A DNA stretch of 15,218 nt from an uncultured Chloroflexaceae bacterium (lineage in GTDB: Bacteria > Chloroflexota > Chloroflexia > Chloroflexales > Chloroflexaceae): the NCBI GenBank assembly GCA_937141995.1, contig CAKZQX010000225.1, positions 1 to 15,218 of the forward strand. The letters run 5' to 3'. The notes below the pieces were generated by a model. It was not told where the DNA came from. It saw nothing but the letters and a program-made list of their open reading frames with translations, and searched no databases. Shown one piece after another: positions 1 through 6,635 of the stretch. The number at the start of each line of letters is the position of its first letter. The first letter of the stretch is position 1. The position numbers and the translations under genes are program-made.

Positions 1-113
1 CCCCTCCGCCACCACAAGGAGCAACCGGTAGCAAAACCTGTCCGGCCTGTGGGTTTAACATGCCCATGCATGCGGTTTTCTGTCCCAACTGTGGATATCG
101 TGTCGGGAAGTAA
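1..113 (+). CDS. C-terminal fragment of a zinc-ribbon protein (5' end outside window)
   Basis: The open frame enters from the left edge (first full codon at position 3) and ends at TAA 111-113. The last 37 residues are visible: a Pro/Gly/Thr linker, then two CxxC knuckles, CPAC and CPNC, ten residues apart, ending YRVGK. This is a typical C-terminal zinc ribbon that holds one structural zinc through four cysteines. Such tails are found on many unrelated bacterial proteins, so the function of the whole protein cannot be read from here. The same CxxC-x10-CxxC spacing is seen in the Met-rich protein at 5896-6501. The gene is convergent with the fumarase gene. Confidence 0.7.
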   Translation, partial: PPPPQGATGSKTCPACGFNMPMHAVFCPNCGYRVGK

Positions 114-123
114 GCCGTAAAAC

Positions 124-192
124 GCGGGAGCATGGCTCCCGCACTCCAAAGACCCCAACGGCGGAAATGCGGGAGCATGGCTCCCGCACTCC
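124..192. repeat. Two direct copies of a palindromic repeat
   Basis: Two identical 24-bp copies lie at 124-147 and 169-192, 21 bp apart. Each begins with a perfect inverted repeat, GCGGGAGC-ATG-GCTCCCGC (arms 124-131/135-142 and 169-176/180-187), followed by ACTCC. The element fills the gap between the 3' ends of two convergent genes. Placement and structure fit a dispersed REP-like element that may double as a bidirectional transcription stop or mRNA 3'-end stabiliser. No T-run follows either arm, so it is not a classic intrinsic terminator. Confidence 0.75.
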
Positions 193-209
193 CACGCGTT
201 CCTTCGGAT

Positions 210-1616
210 CTACTGCCCCGGTATCCCCGGCTCGGTCATATCCCGCACATTGAGATACTCGTCCAACTGTTCGTCGCTCAGCAGGCCCATCTCCTTGGTA
301 ACCTGGCGCACCGATTTGCGCTCCGACGCGGACTGCTTGGCAACTTTGGATGCCTGATCGTAGCCGATAGCGCTGTTTAGCGCTGTAGCGATTGACGGGT
401 TGAGTTCGAGCAACTCCTGGCAGCGTTCGCGGTCGGCCACAATTCCGTCGAGGCAGTTTACCCGGAAGGCATTGCAGCCACCCGCCAGAATGCTGATGCT
501 CTCCAGCATGGCATGCGCCATCGCCGGCATCATCACATTCAGCTCAAAGTTGCCATGCTGACCGCAGACCGTGACGGTTGTGTGGTTGCCCATCACGCGG
601 GCGCAGACCATCATCACTGCCTCGCTCATCACCGGGTTGACTTTGCCGGGCATGATCGAGGAGCCGGGCTGAATGGCAGGCAACCGGATCTCGGCCAGAC
701 CACTGGTGGGACCACTGGAGAGATGGCGCAGGTCATTAACAATCTTGAGCAGCGAGACGGCCAGCGTATTGAGCGCGCCGGAAGCCATCACATACGCATC
801 TTTGGCGGCCTGGGCCTCGAAGTGGTTTTCGGCCTCGTGGAAGGAGAGGCCGGTCGCCTCGACCACATAGTTGATCGTCTTCTCAGTGAAACCGGGCGGG
901 CAGTTGATGCCGGTACCGGTGGCAGTACCGCCGAGGGCCACTTCCGCCAGTTCTTCAGAGGCAAACTTCAGCCGGGCAATATTCTTGCCGATCTGCGCAG
1001 CATACCCGGCAAACTCCTGGCCCAGTCGCACCGGGGTCGCGTCCATCAGGTGAGTGCGCCCGCTCTTGAGTACATCGTCAAACTCCTGCGCCTTGGCCTG
1101 CAATGCCTCCTGGAAGGCCGTCAGCGCCGGAATGAGCTCGCGCTCGATAGCGACGCGGGCCGAGATATGCATGACGGTCGGGATGATATCGTTCGAGGAT
1201 TGGGACATGTTGACATGGTCGTTGGGGTGAACGGCCTTGCTGCCGCGCTCACCGCCGACCTTCTCCGATGCCAGGGTCGAGATAACCTCGTTGGCATTCA
1301 TGTTGGTGGAGGTGCCGCTGCCCGTCTGGAAAATATCCAGAACGAATGAGTCATCCAATTTGCCGTCGATAACCTGCTGGGCCGCTTCGATAATCGCGTT
1401 GGCCTTCTCGTTATCGAGAAAGCCGAGATCCCGGTTGGCCTTGGCGGCCGCCTGCTTCACAATGCCGAGCGCTTGAACGAACCGACTGGGGAAACGCATA
1501 CCGCTGATAGGAAAGTTGAGAACGGCGCGCTGTGTCTGCGCCCCATAAAGCGCCTCGGCTGGAACCTGCATCTCGCCGAGCGAGTCCTTTTCGGTCCGGT
1601 ACTGACCTGTCGTCAT
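210..1616 (-). CDS. fumC: Class II fumarate hydratase
   Basis: Fumarase interconverts fumarate and L-malate in the cytoplasm, in the TCA cycle and connected carbon-fixation routes. The 468-residue product has the length usual for the class II, iron-independent, homotetrameric enzyme. Signatures are SGRTHLMDATP near residue 189 (catalytic His), the GTSTNMNANEV segment near residue 101, and the superfamily signature GSSIMPGKVNP at 318-328 on the mobile active-site loop with its catalytic serine. I chose ATG 1616 over an upstream in-frame ATG (1643) because the family begins close to this point and an AAGGAG-like site sits about 11 nt upstream on the minus strand. Aspartate ammonia-lyase shares the fold, but the N-terminal and central motifs fit fumarase better. 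Monocistronic: convergent with the gene on the left, divergent from 1990-2442. Confidence 0.95.
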   Translation of the reverse strand: MTTGQYRTEKDSLGEMQVPAEALYGAQTQRAVLNFPISGMRFPSRFVQALGIVKQAAAKANRDLGFLDNEKANAIIEAAQQVIDGKLDDSFVLDIFQTGSGTSTNMNANEVISTLASEKVGGERGSKAVHPNDHVNMSQSSNDIIPTVMHISARVAIERELIPALTAFQEALQAKAQEFDDVLKSGRTHLMDATPVRLGQEFAGYAAQIGKNIARLKFASEELAEVALGGTATGTGINCPPGFTEKTINYVVEATGLSFHEAENHFEAQAAKDAYVMASGALNTLAVSLLKIVNDLRHLSSGPTSGLAEIRLPAIQPGSSIMPGKVNPVMSEAVMMVCARVMGNHTTVTVCGQHGNFELNVMMPAMAHAMLESISILAGGCNAFRVNCLDGIVADRERCQELLELNPSIATALNSAIGYDQASKVAKQSASERKSVRQVTKEMGLLSDEQLDEYLNVRDMTEPGIPGQ

Positions 1617-1989
1617 GGCAATTACCGCTCCTTTGCGTCTCAAAAGGCTACATATGGTTGATTACGCCTGATCTCCTGTGGCCGGGATGGGATGGTGCGA
1701 TGGGAGTATTGCAGTCCCGTGTAGACCAACCGGCGGGTGCGGGGCTGGTCGGAACACCAAAGGCACACGGTTACGTCTACACGCTGCGTGCTGTCTATAG
1801 TAAGCGGTTTTGGGGATACGTCAAGCAGGGGGAAGTTTCCGAGTGTGTTTTCCCTGGTATGAAATATGCAACACTTGCACGACACGACATATTGAGAAGA
1901 GAGTAGCGCGCCATTGACCGTGGCATCAGCACCATGAGCAGCAACGTGCCCCGGCTCAACCGGCGACGGCAACACCAGGAGGTAACACT
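1617..1989. other. 373-bp divergent intergenic region without a credible gene
   Basis: This lies between the fumarase start and the PEBP gene start. Short frames cross it but show no family features, no good ribosome site and no codon bias, so I call none. It holds a long-range inverted repeat (1718-1726 with 1775-1783). A TATAGT hexamer is at 1796-1801 but has no convincing -35 partner. Promoters for both neighbours must lie here, but I cannot place them with confidence. Confidence 0.6.
1718..1783. repeat. Long-spaced 9-bp inverted repeat
   Basis: CGTGTAGAC at 1718-1726 is exactly complementary to GTCTACACG at 1775-1783, with 48 bp between. Inside, GACCA (1724-1728) could pair instead with TGGTC (1746-1750), giving a competing fold. 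It could form a structured leader on either transcript, or be a looped operator. One 9-bp match at this distance could also be chance. Confidence 0.35.
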
Positions 1990-2442
1990 ATGGGGCTTAC
2001 CCTGAACAGCCCGGCTTTTCGTGAGGGTGAGACGATTCCGCAGCAGTTTACCTGTGATGGGCAGGATATATCGCCCGAACTGCGCTGGAGCGCTGTACCG
2101 CACAATACCCGGAGCTTCGCGCTGATTATGGATGACCCGGACGCGCCGAGTGGTACGTTTACGCACTGGATTCTCTTTAATCTGCCCAGCGCAATTCAGA
2201 CGCTCCCAGAGGAGGGCAGCAGCCTCGGCACGATCGGCAAGAATGACTTTGGCAAGGTGGCTTATGGCGGACCCTGCCCACCGCAGGGCGATCAGGCGCA
2301 CCGCTACTACTTCACGCTCTATGCCCTCGACATCCCCACACTCAACCTGGAAGAGGGTACCACCCGCGGCAATGTTGAGGCGGCCATGCAGGGGCATATC
2401 ATCGGGAAAGCGCTACTGATGGGCCGCTACGCCCGCGGGTAG
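1990..2442 (+). CDS. PEBP family protein (YbhB/YbcL, Raf-kinase-inhibitor-like)
   Basis: The complete 150-residue protein is the usual length for bacterial phosphatidylethanolamine-binding-protein homologues. Motifs in order are DGQDISPELRW (23-33), DDPDAP (48-53) followed by THW (58-60), and the pocket segment YGGPCPPQGDQAHRYYF (92-108). These line the anion/phospholipid-headgroup pocket in the PEBP fold. Bacterial members are cytoplasmic or periplasmic with no agreed role; this one has no signal peptide, so it is predicted cytoplasmic. The start is well supported: AGGAGG at 1977-1982, 7 nt before ATG. It appears monocistronic and ends before a strong hairpin shared with the convergent kinase gene. 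Biochemical function is unknown. Confidence 0.93.
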   Translation: MGLTLNSPAFREGETIPQQFTCDGQDISPELRWSAVPHNTRSFALIMDDPDAPSGTFTHWILFNLPSAIQTLPEEGSSLGTIGKNDFGKVAYGGPCPPQGDQAHRYYFTLYALDIPTLNLEEGTTRGNVEAAMQGHIIGKALLMGRYARG

Positions 2443-2465
2443 ACACCCCGGCAGCGCAAACAGAG

Positions 2466-2500
2466 CGGGTGACGCGTTACAATAAATAACGCGTCACCCG
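2466..2500. terminator. Bidirectional terminator-like hairpin
   Basis: Perfect 14-bp arms CGGGTGACGCGTTA (2466-2479) and TAACGCGTCACCCG (2487-2500) enclose a 7-nt loop, CAATAAA. It lies in the 85-bp gap between the ends of two convergent genes (PEBP + and histidine kinase -). The plus side is followed by TTGCCTTTCC, only a loose T-rich tract, so termination may be partly Rho-assisted. Confidence 0.8.
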
Positions 2501-2527
2501 TTGCCTTTCCCGGCCTACGTTTTCCGG

Positions 2528-4168
2528 TCACGCCAGCGGCAGGCGTAACTCCACCGTTGTGCCCGCATCAACTGCGGAGCGAATGCGGAACTCCGCGCCG
2601 ATCAGCCGCGCCCGCTCGCGCATATTGGTCAACCCCAGGCTATTACGCCGGCTCGAATTCGCCTCAACCACCGCCAGGTTAAAGCCCTTGCCCCGGTCAC
2701 GCACGCTGGCTACCAGGTGGCCTTCTTCCTCATAGAGATAAATCGTAATCTCCGGCGATTCCGAGTGCTTGCGCGCATTGTTCACCGCTTCCTGAATAAT
2801 AATAAACGTCGCGGCTTCAACCTCATGCGGAAGCCGCGGAACCGCAAATGGTGCTTCCAGGCGTAACTGGATCTCATCTGTAGGATCGCGCCAGCGAGCC
2901 ACATACTGTTGCAGCGTCGTCAACAACCCTTGAGTTTCCAGTCCGAGGGGCCGCAGTTCAAACAGGAGAGTGCGAATGTCATGGCTGGTCTTATTAACCA
3001 GTTCCGCCAGCGTATCCAGTTCCCCGCGGACCCGCTCGGGCATGGCGGTAAGCAGGCGCTTGATGAACTCGATATTCATCGCAATAGCGGCGACACTCTG
3101 CGTTGGCCCGTCATGCAAATCGCGGGCGATAGCGTGCCGGACCTCCTCCTCTTTGTTGAGCAGGCGGTCCCGCTCACCTTTCAGGCTGCGGTAGAGCCGG
3201 GCATTCTCGATAGCAATGCCGGCCTGGGCCGCCAGCGTCGTCAGCAGGCGCATATCCCGCTGCGTAAACGATGTTCCGCCGCGCTTATTGAGGAGTTGCA
3301 TCACGCCGACGATCCGATCTTTGAACTTCATCGGCACACAGAGGATCGAACGCGTAATAAAATCAACCTCACGTCCGATTACATCATACCAGCGTGGGTC
3401 TTGCTCAACATCGTTCACAATCTGGCCCAGTCCATGTGACAACACCCACCCGGCAATTCCTTTATCGGCGGGCATGCGCAGTTCATGTGCTTCGTCGGCC
3501 AGTTGCAACACCAGTTCGTGCTGCTGTTCATCCAGCATAAAGATCGAACAGCGCTCGGCGTTGACCACTTCGGGGACCCGCCGGATAATCTCGTTGAGCA
3601 GACTGGCAAGGTCAAGGTTGACGGTCAATGACTGGCCGATCTCATAGAGTAGATGCAGTTCACGTAGATCGCGCTCGGCCCGACGTAGCGTCGCCAGTTT
3701 ATCGGCCTCACCACCAATCGCACGTACCAAGAGAATCATCCAATCTTCGTCCGGCTTCAACTCGCTGGAAGAAGCCACCTGCTTATCCAGGGTTGACTCA
3801 GTAACAACCAGGTGCAGCAGCCCCACACCCTGGCCACTGCTCTGGAGCGGCAATTCCAACACCTCGCGTCCATCCTCAAGCGGGTAGTAGCCAATGGTCG
3901 GCTCATTGCTGGCGGCATCACGCCGGGCTGAGTCGGTGCGCGCCTGCTGAATCAGCGTGCGGGCCTCCGCATCCAGCGGACCATGCTCCAGGCTGACAAC
4001 CTCGCCGTGAGGCGTATGGTAAATCAGCGCCCCCGCCTGAGCCGGCCAGAAGGCCACCAGTCGCTCAAGCGATGCGCCAAGCAGTTCGGCAACATCATGG
4101 TAGCCCCCAGCAATCAAGAGCTGGCTGAGGGTTTCTAGTTGACGTGGATCAAGTGTCAGAGGGGACAT
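2528..4168 (-). CDS. GAF-domain sensor histidine kinase, NarL-family (HisKA_3/HATPase_c)
   Basis: The 546-residue protein has no clear membrane span, so it is predicted to be a soluble sensor. An N-terminal region (about 30-150) looks like a degenerate GAF domain. It is followed by a coiled linker (about 155-180), a well-kept GAF domain (about 185-325), and a HisKA_3 dimerisation helix with ARDLHDGPTQS and phosphoacceptor His352. The ATPase domain has the N-box QEAVNNARKH (459-468), the G1 box DRGKGF (491-496) and the G2 region SLGLTNMRERA (510-520). GAF ligands vary (nucleotides, haem, redox cofactors) and cannot be told here. This kinase class phosphorylates LuxR/NarL-type response regulators, and none is adjacent, so it is an orphan kinase. 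ATG 4168 has GAGG 5-6 nt upstream. A good promoter with two palindromes lies upstream. Confidence 0.92.
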   Translation of the reverse strand: MSPLTLDPRQLETLSQLLIAGGYHDVAELLGASLERLVAFWPAQAGALIYHTPHGEVVSLEHGPLDAEARTLIQQARTDSARRDAASNEPTIGYYPLEDGREVLELPLQSSGQGVGLLHLVVTESTLDKQVASSSELKPDEDWMILLVRAIGGEADKLATLRRAERDLRELHLLYEIGQSLTVNLDLASLLNEIIRRVPEVVNAERCSIFMLDEQQHELVLQLADEAHELRMPADKGIAGWVLSHGLGQIVNDVEQDPRWYDVIGREVDFITRSILCVPMKFKDRIVGVMQLLNKRGGTSFTQRDMRLLTTLAAQAGIAIENARLYRSLKGERDRLLNKEEEVRHAIARDLHDGPTQSVAAIAMNIEFIKRLLTAMPERVRGELDTLAELVNKTSHDIRTLLFELRPLGLETQGLLTTLQQYVARWRDPTDEIQLRLEAPFAVPRLPHEVEAATFIIIQEAVNNARKHSESPEITIYLYEEEGHLVASVRDRGKGFNLAVVEANSSRRNSLGLTNMRERARLIGAEFRIRSAVDAGTTVELRLPLA

Positions 4169-4205
4169 ACATACCTCGTAGGCGAGTGTAGGGTTTGCAT
4201 CGTCT

Positions 4206-4249
4206 ACTTTACCCTAAGGTAACAGTTATTGTCAATATTCTTGGAATAT
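4206..4249 (-). promoter_or_regulatory. Sigma-A-like promoter of the GAF kinase with two inverted repeats
   Basis: On the minus strand a perfect -35 TTGACA (4235-4230) is followed after 18 nt by TAAAGT (4211-4206), a 4/6 match to the -10 consensus, about 40 nt before the kinase start. TTACC-CTAA-GGTAA (4209-4222) runs from the -10 into the spacer. ATATTC-TTG-GAATAT (4235-4249) abuts the upstream edge of the -35. Both are perfect inverted repeats and sit where a repressor or activator would bind. The regulator is unknown. Confidence 0.5.
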
Positions 4250-4351
4250 GAGTTGCTCAGGATCTCCTATTCTACGACGGTAGATCGTCTATGTCAATAC
4301 TTCTAGATGACAAATCGTAGACACCGGGGCGTGAGTCAGAAACATCTGCGC

Positions 4352-4357
4352 TATAAT
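4352..4357 (+). promoter_or_regulatory. Candidate -10 box for the Rieske gene
   Basis: A consensus TATAAT lies 45 nt before the Rieske start codon. At 17 nt upstream I see only GCGTGA, a poor -35, so the promoter is plausible but may need an activator. Confidence 0.4.
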
Positions 4358-4402
4358 ACGATGCGCTCGGATATGCATGGCCTGTCGGGGAGGGAATAAG
4401 CG

Positions 4403-4729
4403 ATGGCAATTGAGCGTGTGCGTGTAGCGGCACCCGGTGATCTGCAGCCGGGGCAAATGGTCTGCGTCAATGTCGAGGGACTGCCTATTGCGCTGGCAAA
4501 TGTCGCGGGCGTGATCTATGCCTTTGGCGATGCCTGCCGCCACGAAGGGGGGCCGCTCTCGGCGGGAGCCCTGATCCGCGATACCGTGACCTGTCCCTGG
4601 CATGGCTGGACCTACAACGTGCGTACGGGCAAGAGTATTGTGCCGCCGGTTGGTCTGCGCATCCCGACCTATCCGGTCCATATTGAAGACGACGCGGTCT
4701 ATGTTGAGATTGACTGGCCGGAAGCATGA
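4403..4729 (+). CDS. Small Rieske-type [2Fe-2S] ferredoxin
   Basis: A 108-residue cytoplasmic protein consisting of one Rieske domain. The cluster ligands are Cys45 and His47 in CRHEGGPLSAG and Cys64 and His67 in CPWHGWTYNVRTGK, giving CxH-x16-CxxH. This is the pattern of soluble Rieske ferredoxins of the biphenyl-dioxygenase/nitrite-reductase-small-subunit type, which pass single electrons to oxygenases or other redox enzymes. No oxygenase or reductase is adjacent, so its partner is unknown. There is no N-terminal membrane anchor, so it is not a bc1/b6f Rieske subunit. The start is supported by GGAGGG at 4389-4394, 8 nt before ATG. It appears monocistronic; the gap to the next gene is 253 nt. 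Confidence 0.93.
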   Translation: MAIERVRVAAPGDLQPGQMVCVNVEGLPIALANVAGVIYAFGDACRHEGGPLSAGALIRDTVTCPWHGWTYNVRTGKSIVPPVGLRIPTYPVHIEDDAVYVEIDWPEA

Positions 4730-4902
4730 GTTCAGCATAATCGGATGTAACCGATACCGGACAACCCGCATCAAAGTTGGTAGAACACAAGCTATGAACC
4801 CTGACCGAGTTGAACCGGATGATCTTTAGACGCACTTTCCGATTTCGAGTACAATGCGCAAGAAGAACAATCAGCAGTGCATAAAATACACTGTGCGTGA
4901 CA

Positions 4903-4933
4903 CCCCGGCAACCGACAGAAACCGTTGCCGGGG
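4903..4933 (+). other. Strong hairpin in the leader of the ECF sigma gene
   Basis: CCCCGGCAAC (4903-4912) and GTTGCCGGGG (4924-4933) form a perfect 10-bp stem with an 11-nt loop, ending 49 nt before the sigma start codon. No T-run follows, so it is not a clear intrinsic terminator for the Rieske gene. If transcription starts near the TACAAT at 4850-4855, the hairpin lies in the 5' leader and could act on mRNA stability or expression. Confidence 0.5.
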
Positions 4934-4982
4934 CGTGTATGAGATCGTTTCGTAAATCTTCTACAGCATTGAGGAGCAACGC

Positions 4983-5597
4983 GTGTCGGGACTAAAAATT
5001 GATCTGCACCGTTACGATACCGAGGAGGAGTTATTAGCGGCACTGCGGCAGAATGACCCGGATGCCTGCACCTGTATGGTCAAGCGCTTTGCCTCGCTGG
5101 TCTACACCCGCGCCCTGCGCATGCTAAACGACCCGGATGAGGCCGAGAGTATTTTGCAACAGACCTTTATCAAAGCCTGTCAAAAGATCGGCGAGTTTGA
5201 GGGGCGCAGTGGGTTGGGAACCTGGATCTACCGGATAGCCACCAACGAGGCGTTGATGCTGCTGCGTCGCCGCCGACACCCCACAACCACGATTGATACG
5301 GCTGAAGAGATGATCCCGGTCAGCGATATGCCGCAGAACTTGAGCACCTGGACCGTTGATCCGGCTAATTCGGCCCTGGATACGGAGTTGCGCAACCAGC
5401 TTGAGTACGCGCTGCAAGAACTGCCTGAGAATCTGCGGGTCATTTTTGTGCTACGCGAAATGCAGGGCATGAGTACCAGCGAGACCGCCGCGCTGCTTGA
5501 TCTGAGTGAGAGTGCCGTCAAGGTACGCCTGCACCGGGCCCGGCTGCGCCTGCGCGAACTGCTGGCCGGCTATTTAGGAACAGAAGGAGACACCTGA
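4983..5597 (+). CDS. ECF-subfamily RNA polymerase sigma factor
   Basis: The 204-residue protein has the two-domain layout of an extracytoplasmic-function sigma factor. Region 2 spans about residues 17-97 and includes DPDEAESILQQTFIKACQKI (core-binding helix) and GRSGLGTWIYRIATNEALML (-10 recognition/melting). Region 4 spans about 137-195 and includes LQELPENLRVIFVLREMQGM and the helix-turn-helix SETAALLDLSESAVKVRLHR, which reads the -35. The start is GTG 4983, preceded by GAGGAG (4971-4976) at 6 nt; no better ATG fits. The stop overlaps the next start as TGATG (5595-5599), so the downstream anti-sigma gene is translationally coupled. This supports a classic regulated pair. The stimulus cannot be deduced. 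Confidence 0.95.
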   Translation: MSGLKIDLHRYDTEEELLAALRQNDPDACTCMVKRFASLVYTRALRMLNDPDEAESILQQTFIKACQKIGEFEGRSGLGTWIYRIATNEALMLLRRRRHPTTTIDTAEEMIPVSDMPQNLSTWTVDPANSALDTELRNQLEYALQELPENLRVIFVLREMQGMSTSETAALLDLSESAVKVRLHRARLRLRELLAGYLGTEGDT

Positions 5598-5878
5598 TGA
5601 GTCATCCACACCATCACACCGATAGCGAATGCCAGGAGTTACTACGCCAACTCAATGCGTATGTCGATGGCGAACTTGCCGGCGAACTATGCCGGGAGCT
5701 TCAGCAGCATATGGACGATTGTCCCGATTGCGAGGTGGTCTTCGAGACGCTGACTCGCACAGTAGCACTTTACCGCAACCTCGACGAGGAACCCGCCGAA
5801 CTTCCGGCCGATGTCGAGGCGCGCCTCTTTCAGCGCCTCAGCCTGAGCCCCTGTTCAGGACTGCCGGCTGAGGGCTGA
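5597..5878 (+). CDS. Zinc-binding anti-sigma factor (zf-HC2/ZAS type), soluble
   Basis: The 93-residue protein is encoded directly after the ECF sigma gene with a 1-nt overlap. It has the ZAS signature His38-x3-Cys42-x2-Cys45 (HMDDCPDC), with Cys12 in SECQELL as the likely fourth zinc ligand. The intervening LNAYVDGELAGE matches the usual helix before the motif. ZAS proteins clamp the sigma factor until a redox or other cue disturbs the zinc site. There is no transmembrane helix, so sensing should be cytoplasmic, as in RsrA-type proteins, not membrane-anchored. A His-rich N-terminus (HPHHH) is unusual but short. It ends 17 bp from the convergent Met-rich gene with no terminator visible between them. 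Confidence 0.9.
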   Translation: MSHPHHHTDSECQELLRQLNAYVDGELAGELCRELQQHMDDCPDCEVVFETLTRTVALYRNLDEEPAELPADVEARLFQRLSLSPCSGLPAEG

Positions 5879-5895
5879 AAAGTGTAGCCTGGGGG

Positions 5896-6501
5896 TTATC
5901 CTTCCGTTAGGACCAGGCGATGACCACAACTGGCGCAGAAGCGATCCTCAGGGCTGACGCCCGTGCCGCACTGGGGGCAAAAGCGCCGCGCTGACGGCTT
6001 CTGCTGCTGTTCCGGTGAACCCATGCGCAGGTGCATATTACCCATCCGCATGTCCATCGGGTTAGCCGACATCTCCATATCGCCCATGCGCATCGGCTTC
6101 ATCGGTTGCATAGGTTCCATTGGTTTCATCGGCTCCATGGGTTGCATGGGTTCCATCGGCTTCATCGGCTCCATCTGGGCGGGACGCGCTGCATCCTGGT
6201 CAGCAACCTGGCGCAGCGAGAGCACATCTGCGCTCGCCAGCGCGGGAGCCGTGGTTAGCAGACCCATACTGCTACCCTGCACCTGCACGAAAAACTGACC
6301 CTTTGCCGCCTCGATCCGTATGATCAGGCCGACCGCTGTGCGCAGCAGTGTTGGCGGCCCATGCCAACTGCCCGTTTCAAAGCCGTTGCGCTGGCTCTGC
6401 TGCTGACCGGCGGTTGCCGAAACCAGCGTGATAATCGTCTGGGGACCCTGGTTCTCCAGGTAGATCTGCTGACCGGTTCCCAGATCCGATACATATGCCA
6501 T
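5896..6501 (-). CDS. Met-rich repeat protein with C-terminal zinc ribbon
   Basis: A 201-residue protein with three parts. Residues 1-80 form a compact, beta-rich-looking domain with no signal peptide or membrane span (MAYVSDLGTGQQIYLENQG at the start). Residues 110-160 are strikingly methionine-rich, 18 Met in 51 residues, and begin with the 12-residue unit MEPMKPMEPMQP repeated twice and then MKPM. Residues 175-192 form a zinc ribbon, CPQC-x10-CASC. I do not recognise a named function. The N-terminal domain resembles conserved proteins I associate with Chloroflexota and cyanobacteria, but that is from memory. Runs of regularly spaced Met can bind soft metals such as Cu(I) or simply form an extended Pro/Met linker. 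The start is supported by GAGAGG (6510-6515) 8 nt upstream. Confidence 0.8.
   Translation of the reverse strand: MAYVSDLGTGQQIYLENQGPQTIITLVSATAGQQQSQRNGFETGSWHGPPTLLRTAVGLIIRIEAAKGQFFVQVQGSSMGLLTTAPALASADVLSLRQVADQDAARPAQMEPMKPMEPMQPMEPMKPMEPMQPMKPMRMGDMEMSANPMDMRMGNMHLRMGSPEQQQKPSARRFCPQCGTGVSPEDRFCASCGHRLVLTEG
6091..6174 (-). repeat. 36-bp tandem repeat inside the Met-rich gene
   Basis: Two 36-bp units encode identical 12-residue blocks (residues 110-121 and 122-133), followed by a partial unit to residue 137. The two units differ at four positions, all third codon positions that leave the protein unchanged (AAG/AAA, CCG/CCA, CCC/CCT, CCC/CCG). Methionine occurs at every third residue for ten turns. 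Confidence 0.85.
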
Positions 6502-6529
6502 CGTGGTATCCTCTCATATCATTCATGTC

Positions 6530-6549
6530 AGGCGTGACGCGACACGCCT
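6530..6549. other. 7-bp inverted repeat upstream of the Met-rich gene
   Basis: AGGCGTG (6530-6536) and CACGCCT (6543-6549) enclose ACGCGA. It lies in the 134-bp gap between the cupin stop and the Met-rich gene start, 28 bp upstream of that start. It could be an operator or a weak hairpin ending the cupin transcript; there is no T-run. Confidence 0.4.
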
Positions 6550-6635
6550 CAGTTACAGGACTTACGCGGTGCGCGTTCAAACGGGCCATGTGTCCAGACA
6601 AATGTCCAACTTGAGTAATCACTAGGTAAGTCGTG

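Noticed and set aside
513..1349. Long plus-strand open frame of 278 codons opposite the fumarase gene
   Set aside because: It is antisense to a well-conserved enzyme gene, its product is His/Arg/Gly-rich without family motifs, and it has no ribosome site. It is a reading-frame shadow.
1532..1906. Plus-strand frame across the fumC-PEBP intergenic region
   Set aside because: Its first part overlaps the fumarase 5' end on the other strand, its translation shows no domain or membrane pattern, and no ribosome site precedes the start.
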